The position numbers were made by a program, and so were the translations under genes. From contig CAVYHJ010000010.1 of assembly GCA_963768165.1 (NCBI GenBank), positions 1-7,567 on the forward strand: a stretch of DNA of 7,567 bases. Direction: 5' to 3'. Position 1 is the stretch's first letter, and the number at the start of each line of letters is the position of its first letter. This DNA is from CAVYHJ01 sp963768165 [NCBI: uncultured bacterium] (GTDB lineage: Bacteria > UBP4 > UBA4092). Below are positions 1 to 6,009 of this stretch, one piece after another. The notes beneath the pieces were generated by a model, which saw only the letters and a list, made by a program, of their open reading frames with translations, made no database searches and was not told the origin of the DNA.

Positions 1-949
1 AATCTCCATGAATATCGGTGATTCGGAAAAAGACATCCCAACCGCCGGTTTGGATACCGGTTTTAACGAGAATTTGATTCCATCCTTGCGCCAGTCTAAT
101 AGCGATATGTTCCTGGTCGAATTTCCCCTGGCGGATGGCGGGATTGTTTAACATTTCTTGTTCATTCACCCACACTTTTAAGGCACTTCCACCCAAACGA
201 AGCGCAGCATTTTGGAGTGACGAACTATAGACATAGGTCAAGATATATCCGGTGACTTTTTCCTGGGGACGTAGAATATTGCTTAAGTTGATAATTCCCC
301 AATCCGGTTTGGCGGTTGGTTGAAACCATTTTGCGTCCACCAATTTTCCCGTATAAGACGTATCCAGAGAAATCTCTTTTTCAGGCGGATAAACAGTATT
401 AAATCCCGTCTTCCCTTCATTATCAAAGGGACCTATTACCAGATAATCGGTGAGGAAACCTAATTGCTGAATTTCATTGCGTGCCAAATCCACCCGCCCT
501 TCTTCACGATACAGGAACGACAAATACCAATGAGTCAATGAACGGAAATAAGGGGTACATTTAGAATCGTTAACAATCGTCTCGCACAAGGTAGTCAACT
601 GTTTAGGATTGCGACAGTAAAACTTTAATTCAAACGCACGGGAGAGATAGACTTCCGCCAGCGGGTCATAACGTCCCTTATCCAAGGCAGACAAGGAAGC
701 ATCAAACGCCGCGTCATAATTCCCCAGCGCCTTTTCAGTAACTGCCAAACCCCACCAGAGTTGAGGATTTTTGTTATCTGATTGGAGAGCCTTCTTAAAT
801 TGCAGTTCCGCGTCTTGGGCATTGGGGCGAGTCAGATAGTTCTGCCACGACTCGGGTAACGACGTGGCGGAATACGCCCACGCCTGTCCTAGAATAATCA
901 ATATTCCACAGAGTAGATTAATCATTAGCCAGCGATTATATCGTTTCAT
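1..949 (-). CDS. Exported TPR-repeat protein, N-terminal part (runs off the left edge)
   Basis: The reading frame is open from an ATG at 949 down to the window edge: 316 codons with no stop, so the C-terminus is missing. Residues 1-25 look like a signal peptide: a basic start (MKRYNRW), a hydrophobic core (LLCGILIILG) and a likely AWA cleavage site near residue 25, so the protein is probably exported. Residues about 45-110 read as TPR-like helices (FKKAL, WWGLAVTEKALGNYDAAF, SALDKG). Residues about 168-190 carry a 'YLVIGPFDNEGKTGF...YPPE' motif. Residues 235-312 look like a beta-sandwich resembling carbohydrate-binding folds (LRLGGSALKVWVN, GWNQILVKTG, WDVFFRITD). From memory, this order occurs in large TPR proteins that continue into DUF3857/transglutaminase-like domains, but that part is not visible here. 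The Shine-Dalgarno before the ATG is weak. The precise role is unknown. Confidence 0.85.
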   Translation of the reverse strand, partial: MKRYNRWLMINLLCGILIILGQAWAYSATSLPESWQNYLTRPNAQDAELQFKKALQSDNKNPQLWWGLAVTEKALGNYDAAFDASLSALDKGRYDPLAEVYLSRAFELKFYCRNPKQLTTLCETIVNDSKCTPYFRSLTHWYLSFLYREEGRVDLARNEIQQLGFLTDYLVIGPFDNEGKTGFNTVYPPEKEISLDTSYTGKLVDAKWFQPTAKPDWGIINLSNILRPQEKVTGYILTYVYSSSLQNAALRLGGSALKVWVNEQEMLNNPAIRQGKFDQEHIAIRLAQGWNQILVKTGIQTGGWDVFFRITDIHGD

Positions 950-1013
950 TCCATCTTCTAATCTACGCTAGATTGGAAAGGATGGCAAGGGGTACACGAT
1001 TTTTGTCCCTGTC

Positions 1014-1042
1014 TTGACATCCCGTGTTTCTAGTGCTATCTT
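1014..1042 (+). promoter_or_regulatory. Possible rightward sigma70 promoter in the spacer
   Basis: A perfect TTGACA (1014-1019) is followed after 17 bases by TATCTT (1037-1042), 4 of 6 matches to the -10 consensus. It faces right, where there is no plus-strand gene until hsdR. A transcript from here would be antisense to the terminator and to the small gene at 1171-1515. It may be a chance match in AT-rich sequence. Confidence 0.25.
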
Positions 1043-1045
1043 TTT

Positions 1046-1051
1046 ATTATA
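1046..1051 (-). promoter_or_regulatory. Possible -10 box for the TPR gene
   Basis: Read on the minus strand, this is a perfect TATAAT. It lies downstream of the terminator of the small gene and would give a 5' leader of about 90 bases before the ATG at 949. No good -35 hexamer lies 16-18 bases upstream (GAAAGG at 17), so the promoter rests on the -10 alone. Confidence 0.3.
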
Positions 1052-1110
1052 AACAATGAGTGCGTTTCCCTTTCGGGTGTTCATTAGCCCGCTTTCAGGG
1101 CGCCACCGAT

Positions 1111-1143
1111 AAAAAAAGCCGGAAGAGTGGCCACTCCTCCGGC
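1111..1143 (-). terminator. Rho-independent terminator of the 114-residue gene
   Basis: On the minus strand a 13-base arm GCCGGAGGAGTGG (1143-1131) is followed at once by CCACTCTTCCGGC (1130-1118). They pair throughout with a single G-U wobble, and the central bases form the loop. A run of seven T follows (1117-1111). It begins 27 bases after the stop codon of the gene at 1171-1515. On the plus strand the hairpin is not followed by T, so it acts leftward only. Confidence 0.9.
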
Positions 1144-1170
1144 TGATGTGACTTGCATCACTACATCGCA

Positions 1171-1515
1171 CTACGACATGTTCGGCGGGGTATTCGTCAC
1201 CGTCGGTGGTGTCCCTGAATGTCCTGTCAGGAATTGTATATACTTCCCAACATACAGGTTATATCCCGACTCGTTTAACGAATGCGTTTTGGCATACGTA
1301 GTCCAAGCTGTTCGTATTGTGCTCGTTTCCGCAAACCACGCGGCTATTGCAGACGTGAAATATCCACGAATCACTTGTTGTGACGCTGTCTTTGGATTCT
1401 TACGCGTTAATGGTTCTAATCGGGAATATTTAATCCCTTTCCATTGGGCATAAACCACATCTCCGGTTGCGCCGGAGGCGGCATCGGAATGCAATGGTCC
1501 TGAGATCTTTGACAT
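1171..1515 (-). CDS. Small protein of unknown function, resembling phage-associated small proteins
   Basis: This is a 114-residue protein with no signal peptide or membrane segment. Its start is well supported: an AGGAGG sits 9 bases before the ATG, and a strong terminator follows the TAG stop, so it is probably a single-gene transcript. The N-terminus (MSKISGPLHSDAASGATGDV) runs into a core with WKGIKYSR (residues 25-32) and NPKTASQQ (40-47). The middle is rich in aromatic and small residues (IAAWFAE, WTTYAKTH, GYNLYVGKYIQF). The tail after residue 98 is Pro/Thr-rich and probably disordered. From memory, the pattern 'SG...G..V...WKG..Y.R......NP.T..Q' occurs in short uncharacterised proteins, many encoded near phage structural genes, and DUF6266 proteins look partly similar. 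No other phage gene is visible nearby. No function is assigned. It is more GC-rich than the hsd genes. Confidence 0.8.
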   Translation of the reverse strand: MSKISGPLHSDAASGATGDVVYAQWKGIKYSRLEPLTRKNPKTASQQVIRGYFTSAIAAWFAETSTIRTAWTTYAKTHSLNESGYNLYVGKYIQFLTGHSGTPPTVTNTPPNMS

Positions 1516-1524
1516 ATCTGTTTT

Positions 1525-1530
1525 CCTCCT
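1525..1530 (-). promoter_or_regulatory. Shine-Dalgarno of the 114-residue gene
   Basis: AGGAGG on the minus strand, inside AAAGGAGGAAAA, lies 9 bases before the ATG at 1515. This is the strongest ribosome binding site in the window and fixes the start of this short gene. No convincing -35/-10 pair was found upstream of it on the minus strand. Confidence 0.85.
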
Positions 1531-1695
1531 TTCTTCTCCCGCGGCATCGGGTACCTCGATTCCTGGGGATGTGCATTAATTACTCATTCCATCTTATCCA
1601 AAGAATCTACTTCCGGTTGTGCACGCCATCATGGAAATGATAGGCAGTTCCTGTCTTATTGATTTTCCTGCACAGTTGGTTATTTATCTCCTTCT

Positions 1696-1778
1696 GTCAT
1701 TCCCGCGAACGCGGAAATCTAGCACTTTGTCATTGCGAGTCGGAGATTCCGATTATGTTTATCGGACCAGAAATCCAG
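1696..1778. repeat. Two degenerate dispersed-repeat units
   Basis: Two units share the same ends. Unit 1 (1696-1722) begins GTCATTCCCGCG and ends GGAAATCTAG, with a CCGCG-AA-CGCGG inverted core. Unit 2 (1729-1778) begins GTCATTGCGAG and ends AGAAATCCAG. It contains a perfect 6-base inverted repeat, TCCGAT (1748-1753) and ATCGGA (1761-1766), with a 7-base loop. Units of the form GTCATTCCCGCG...GGGAATCCAG are common intergenic repeats in many bacterial genomes. Both units here look decayed. They lie just upstream of the hsd promoter. Confidence 0.5.
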
Positions 1779-1808
1779 TCTTTATCTTTTTCATTGAGTC
1801 CTTCTTTG

Positions 1809-1832
1809 AACTTGAAACCCGAAACTTGAAAC
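1809..1832. repeat. Short direct repeat, AACTTGAAAC twice
   Basis: The 10-base word AACTTGAAAC occurs at 1809-1818 and again at 1823-1832, a period of 14 bases. It ends 16 bases before the -35 box of the putative hsd promoter, so it could be a tandem binding site. It could equally be low-complexity spacer repeat. Confidence 0.4.
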
Positions 1833-1848
1833 TATTCTTTTCAAACCC

Positions 1849-1877
1849 TTGCCCCTTTCCCTAGTCTTTGGTATATT
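1849..1877 (+). promoter_or_regulatory. Likely sigma70 promoter of the hsd operon
   Basis: TTGCCC (1849-1854; 4 of 6 matches) and TATATT (1872-1877; 5 of 6) are separated by exactly 17 bases. Transcription would begin near 1884, giving a leader of about 34 bases before the ATG at 1918. An ATG earlier in the same frame, at 1849, would lie inside this promoter, which argues for the later start. Confidence 0.55.
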
Positions 1878-1917
1878 CAATCCCAATGAACAAACTATAC
1901 TTTGGGTTGTAAATTAT

Positions 1918-4605
1918 ATGAATGAGAGCGAATGGAAAACACGCAAAACCAGAATTGATACTCAATTAAAAGCACTCAAGCCACCTTGGACAATTATTCA
2001 TCATCAAGATGGGATGGATACTTCAAAACTAGATCGTCATGCTGTGGAAGAATATCCAACAGACAATGGTCCAGCGGATTATGCCTTTTTTGTGAAAGGT
2101 AAACTTTTAGGAATTCTTGAAGCGAAGAAAGTTTCTTTAAATCCTCAGAATGTTTTAGAACAAGCAAAGCGATATTCTTCCGGGTGTACAAAAACAATAG
2201 GTTCTTGGAACAACTTCAAAGTTCCATTTCTCTATTCATCCAATGGTGAAAAGATATGGTTTGCAGACGTCCGAGAGAATATTTATTATGCCCGTGAATT
2301 AATGAAATTCCATACATCAAACGCATTAGAGGAAATGTTTGAAAAAAACTATTCCCAATTTAAAAAATGGATGCTGGAAAACGAAAATAATATTGAATTT
2401 TTAAGACCTTATCAAAAAATAGCTATAGAAAAAGTTGAAGATGGTTTAATAAATAATAAACGGTTAATGATGCTTGCTATGGCTACAGGTACAGGTAAAA
2501 CATTTACTTCGGTTTCGTTAATATATCGGCTAATTAAATCTGGATACGCAAAGCGCATACTTTTCCTGGTGGATCGCAGAGCATTGGCAGCACAAGCCGC
2601 ACAAGCTTTTTCATCTTTTATCACACCCAGCGGAAACAAGTTCAATCAGGAATATGAAGTATATAGCCAGAGATTTCAAAAGGAAGATTTTGAAGAAGGT
2701 GAAAAATTTGATATTACAGTCCTTCCTAATAAATATCTGACTAATCCCGATTCATCTCATACCTTTGTATATGTGGCGACTATTCAACGAATGGCTATCA
2801 ACCTTTTTGGTCGTCAGGATTCTTTTGCGCAAGACCCTAGTGACCCGGATATTGATGATGATGCGGATATCATAGATATTCCAATCCATGCTTTTGATAT
2901 TATCATCGCGGATGAATGTCATCGAGGATATACATCCAAAGATACCAATGTCTGGCGTTCTGTATTGAATCATTTTGATTCTGTTAAAATTGGATTAACA
3001 GCAACACCTGCTTCCCATACAGTTGCTTTTTTCGGAAATCCTATTTATCACTATACGATGGATGAAGCTGTTTTAGCTGGTTGGCTGGTTGATTATCAAG
3101 CTGTAAAAATCAATTCAAATGTCCGAATAAATGGCATATTTCTTACCGAAGGTGAACAGGTGGGAATTAAAGATACCTCAACAGGTCATGAAATAATTGA
3201 TTCATTGGATGATGAACGTGATTTCCCATCACAAGAAGTTGAACAAAAAATCACATCCCCCGATAGTAACCGGAAAATTCTCAATGAAATTGCCAAGTAT
3301 GCTAAAAAACATGAAGATAATACAAGTCGTTTCCCAAAGATTCTTATTTTTGCTGTGAACGATATCCCTCATATCTCCCACTCTGATCAATTGGTATCCT
3401 TAGCTCGTGAAATATTTGGTCGTGGGGATGAATTTGTTCAAAAAATTACCGGAAGTCCATCAGTAGATAGACCACTGCAAGAAATACGTAAATTTAGGAA
3501 TCGTCCTTTACCTGCAGTTGTTGTGACTGTAGATATGCTTTCTACGGGTGTTGATATTCCCGCTCTTGAATACATTGTTTTTCTTCGTCCGGTCAAATCA
3601 CGTATCCTCTGGACACAGATGTTGGGTAGGGGTACTCGAACATGCCCTGATATTAATAAAGAATTCTTTACAATCTTTGATTGCTTTAATGGTACTCTAA
3701 TTGAATATTTCAAAGGTTCAACAGATTTTGTTATAGAGGTTGAGGAACAAGGTGAATCCGTTTCCATTCAAGATATTATTGATAATATCTGGAATAATGT
3801 GGAGAGGGATTATAATACTAATCGTCTCATAAAAAGGCTACGTCGTATTTCAAACACTATGAGTGCCATAGCAAAAGAAAAATTTGCCACTTACATCCCG
3901 GAAGGGGATATTTCTAAATTTGCCGATACCCTCAAAGAAAATCTTAAATCTAAATTCGATGAAACTATGGTAACTCTTAGAAATAAAAAGTTTCAAGATT
4001 TGTTGGTTAATTATGACCGGGCAAAAAATCCCTTTTATATTGCCTATGGAACTCAGGACACGGTTTCTTCTGAATTTGTATTTAGAGTAGGCGATAAACA
4101 ATTACAACCCAAAGATTATCTTATAGCTTTTTCTGAATTTATCCATACGAATAAGGATAAGATTGATGCACTCTCTATCTTATTCAAGAATCCCCGCAAA
4201 TGGAATACTCAGGCGCTTAAGGAAATCCGAAAGGAACTTAGACAAAATGAATTCGATGAAAAGAATATTCAAAAAGCCCATGAAATATCAGGTCATAAAG
4301 CCTTGGCAGATATTATTTCAATCATTAAAAATGCTGATAGTGAACAGAATCCTCTCTTGACAGCTACAGAAAGAGTAAATCAAGTGATTTCTAATTTACT
4401 GAGTAAACACAAATTCAATAATGAACAGAAAACTTGGTTGGAATATATCCGATTACATTTGATTGAAAATTTAGCCATTGAAAAAGATACCTTTGACATA
4501 ATGCCAATTCTTGAACTTCAAGGCGGACTTTCCAAAGCAAAACAGATATTTGGTACTGAACTGGATAAAATTATTGAAGAACTTAATTTTAAATTAGTTG
4601 CGTAA
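1918..4605 (+). CDS. hsdR: Type I restriction enzyme HsdR: nuclease and DNA-translocase subunit
   Basis: HsdR is the ATP-driven motor and nuclease of a type I restriction enzyme: it pulls DNA past the bound complex and cuts at a distance from the unmethylated site. The predicted protein has 895 residues. The N-terminal PD-(D/E)xK nuclease shows D54 (PADY) and E68-A-K70 (LEAKK). An SF2 helicase motor follows: RPYQ at 163-166, Walker A ATGTGKT at 189-195, DECH at 332-335, TATP at 361-364, TGVDIP at 543-548 and QMLGRGTR at 567-574. The C-terminal part, from about 690, resembles the EcoEI-type HsdR C-terminal domain, which contacts the methyltransferase. All key residues are present and no frameshift is seen. 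The frame is open from 1849, but I start at the ATG at 1918 (MNESEWKTRKTRID) because the promoter overlaps the earlier ATG. Neither start has a good Shine-Dalgarno. hsdM follows after 9 bases. Confidence 0.95.
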   Translation: MNESEWKTRKTRIDTQLKALKPPWTIIHHQDGMDTSKLDRHAVEEYPTDNGPADYAFFVKGKLLGILEAKKVSLNPQNVLEQAKRYSSGCTKTIGSWNNFKVPFLYSSNGEKIWFADVRENIYYARELMKFHTSNALEEMFEKNYSQFKKWMLENENNIEFLRPYQKIAIEKVEDGLINNKRLMMLAMATGTGKTFTSVSLIYRLIKSGYAKRILFLVDRRALAAQAAQAFSSFITPSGNKFNQEYEVYSQRFQKEDFEEGEKFDITVLPNKYLTNPDSSHTFVYVATIQRMAINLFGRQDSFAQDPSDPDIDDDADIIDIPIHAFDIIIADECHRGYTSKDTNVWRSVLNHFDSVKIGLTATPASHTVAFFGNPIYHYTMDEAVLAGWLVDYQAVKINSNVRINGIFLTEGEQVGIKDTSTGHEIIDSLDDERDFPSQEVEQKITSPDSNRKILNEIAKYAKKHEDNTSRFPKILIFAVNDIPHISHSDQLVSLAREIFGRGDEFVQKITGSPSVDRPLQEIRKFRNRPLPAVVVTVDMLSTGVDIPALEYIVFLRPVKSRILWTQMLGRGTRTCPDINKEFFTIFDCFNGTLIEYFKGSTDFVIEVEEQGESVSIQDIIDNIWNNVERDYNTNRLIKRLRRISNTMSAIAKEKFATYIPEGDISKFADTLKENLKSKFDETMVTLRNKKFQDLLVNYDRAKNPFYIAYGTQDTVSSEFVFRVGDKQLQPKDYLIAFSEFIHTNKDKIDALSILFKNPRKWNTQALKEIRKELRQNEFDEKNIQKAHEISGHKALADIISIIKNADSEQNPLLTATERVNQVISNLLSKHKFNNEQKTWLEYIRLHLIENLAIEKDTFDIMPILELQGGLSKAKQIFGTELDKIIEELNFKLVA

Positions 4606-4609
4606 GGAG
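4604..4609 (+). promoter_or_regulatory. Shine-Dalgarno of hsdM, overlapping the hsdR stop
   Basis: AAGGAG begins within the TAA stop of hsdR and ends 5 bases before the hsdM ATG at 4615. Ribosomes finishing hsdR would end right at the start site of hsdM, so the two are likely translationally linked. Confidence 0.8.
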
Positions 4610-4614
4610 TAATA

Positions 4615-6009
4615 ATGTCAGATATTGTCGGTAAACTTTGGGGTATGTGTCATACTCTTCGTCATGATGGGATTAATTACGGTGATTATGTAGAACAACT
4701 TACTTATCTTCTCTTTATCAAGATGGCAGATGAAAAGGATGTAATCCTGCCAAAAGATTGTGATTGGGATACACTGAAAAGCAAATCAGGGACTGAATTA
4801 ACGGACCATTACTTGATGGTTCTCCAAAAACTTCGTAATGCCAAAGGACTTTTGGGTGCCATTTTCTCCCAATCCATGCCTAAATTTAATAATCCTGTTA
4901 ATTTTAAAAGAGTAATAACCATGATTGATGCAGAGAATTGGTCATCCCTTGGTGTGGACGTAAAAGCCGCGGCTTTTGAAGGGCTTCTTGAAAAAGCAGC
5001 TAGTGAAGGCAAAAAAGGTATGGGGGCAATTTTTACCCCCCGTGTGCTGATTAAATGCATTGTCCGTCTCATGCAACCGGATCCGTTGAAAAATAAAGAA
5101 ATGAAAATGTGTGACCCTGCTGTTGGGACAGGTGGTTTTATTATTTGTTCCTATGAATGGTTTATTGATTTAACAAAAGGTGCGATACCTGTGGAGGAAG
5201 TGAAAAGAATTAAAGAAAATACCTACTTTGGTCAGGATTTTGTAGAACCGCGCCGTCTTGCTCTGATGAATCTATTCTTACATGGTATCAAATCACCAAT
5301 ATATTTGGGTGATTCTATTTATGAACCGGATAAAGGTGAACGGTATAATATTGTCATGACTAATCCCCCTTTTGGTAATAAAGGTGCAGGTCAAGCACCC
5401 ACCCGTGATGACTTCACCATCACCACATCCAACAAACAACTTAATTTTTTACAGCATGTCCTAACAATTTTGGAGAAAAGTGGACGGGCAGCTATTGTAC
5501 TTCCCGATAATTGTCTTTTTGAAGATAAGGCAGGAGAAGTATTTGAAATAGTGATGAAAGATTGTAATGTCCATACGATATTGAGATTGCCAAGAGGAAC
5601 ATTTGTTCCTTATGCTAACGCTCAGGCGAATGTTATCTTTTTCCAAAAAGGTAGACCTACAGAAAAGGTTTGGATATATGATAACCGTTCCAATATCCCA
5701 AGTTGTACCAAGAAAGACCGTCCCCTTACTCCAGATATGTTTACAGATTTTGAAAAGTGTTATGGCAAAGACCCCAACGGGAACAGTAAACGTCATGACC
5801 AGGGTACCGAAGGACGTTTCCGCTCTTTTGATATTTCTGATATTAAAGCACGGGGATACAAACTCGACATCAAATGGCTCAAAGATGATACCCTCGACGA
5901 CCCTAACGATCTTCCAGAACCAATAGACCTTATTTCTGAAGCCGTAACTGAACTTGATGCGGTAATGGATGAACTGAATGACATTACTTTATTGTTGGGG
6001 GAAGATTGA
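4615..6009 (+). CDS. hsdM: Type I DNA methyltransferase HsdM (N6-adenine)
   Basis: HsdM transfers a methyl group from S-adenosylmethionine to adenine N6 in the host recognition site. Two copies join one HsdS to form the M2S methyltransferase, which is also the core of the restriction complex. The protein has 464 residues, typical of the shorter HsdM class. The N-terminal helical HsdM_N domain spans about residues 1-125 (YVEQLTYLLFIKMADEKD). GAIFTPR at 137-143 is the motif X region. DPAVGTGGF at 167-175 is the SAM-binding motif I. NPPF at 250-253, within NIVMTNPPFGNKG, is catalytic motif IV and fits N6-adenine specificity. The C-terminal helices (LISEAVTELDAVMDELNDI) would contact HsdS. The start is set by an AAGGAG 5 bases upstream. 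The stop codon overlaps the hsdS start by one base. The gene appears intact. Confidence 0.96.
   Translation: MSDIVGKLWGMCHTLRHDGINYGDYVEQLTYLLFIKMADEKDVILPKDCDWDTLKSKSGTELTDHYLMVLQKLRNAKGLLGAIFSQSMPKFNNPVNFKRVITMIDAENWSSLGVDVKAAAFEGLLEKAASEGKKGMGAIFTPRVLIKCIVRLMQPDPLKNKEMKMCDPAVGTGGFIICSYEWFIDLTKGAIPVEEVKRIKENTYFGQDFVEPRRLALMNLFLHGIKSPIYLGDSIYEPDKGERYNIVMTNPPFGNKGAGQAPTRDDFTITTSNKQLNFLQHVLTILEKSGRAAIVLPDNCLFEDKAGEVFEIVMKDCNVHTILRLPRGTFVPYANAQANVIFFQKGRPTEKVWIYDNRSNIPSCTKKDRPLTPDMFTDFEKCYGKDPNGNSKRHDQGTEGRFRSFDISDIKARGYKLDIKWLKDDTLDDPNDLPEPIDLISEAVTELDAVMDELNDITLLLGED

Larger units (their letters stand above)
1516..1917. other. Divergent intergenic spacer with no supported gene
   Basis: This stretch of about 400 bases separates the leftward small gene from the rightward hsd operon. 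It contains the ribosome binding site of the small gene, degenerate repeat remnants (1696-1778), a short tandem repeat (1809-1832) and the likely hsd promoter (1849-1877). An 81-codon open frame at 1619-1864 runs through the repeats, has no ribosome binding site and looks fortuitous. No tRNA or recognisable structured RNA was seen. Confidence 0.7.

Noticed and set aside
960-974. Perfect 6-base inverted repeat AATCTA-CGC-TAGATT just upstream of the TPR gene
   Set aside because: It is short, AT-rich and has a 3-base loop. It could be an operator but is easily expected by chance, and nothing else supports a role.
1018-1110. Possible structured leader or riboswitch upstream of the TPR gene (GCCC-TGAAAGC-GGGC and neighbouring pairings, minus strand)
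   Set aside because: Only 4-base stems are seen and the sequence matches no riboswitch consensus I know. Most of it also lies upstream of the likely transcription start.
968-1171. A 67-codon minus-strand frame starting with GTG
   Set aside because: It runs through the strong terminator hairpin of the preceding gene and has no ribosome binding site and no recognisable sequence. A shorter version from an internal ATG (38 codons) is no better supported.
1127-1453. A 108-codon plus-strand frame
   Set aside because: It lies opposite the well-supported 114-residue gene, whose ribosome binding site and terminator settle the strand.
946-1595. 12-base exact repeat TCATTCCATCTT at 946-957 and 1584-1595
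   Set aside because: About one such 12-base match is expected by chance in a window this size. It was considered as a shared leader element, but only one copy overlaps a start codon.
1619-1864. An 81-codon plus-strand frame in the spacer
   Set aside because: It reads through the repeat remnants, lacks a ribosome binding site and overlaps the hsd promoter.
2818-2886. Acidic stretch DPSDPDIDDDADIID in HsdR before the DECH box
   Set aside because: From memory, similar acidic linkers of variable length precede this motif in many related HsdR proteins, so it is not a special insertion.
4493-4521. Perfect TTGACA inside the 3' end of hsdR, as a possible hsdM promoter
   Set aside because: The sequence 16-18 bases downstream (around CTTCAA) does not resemble a -10 box.
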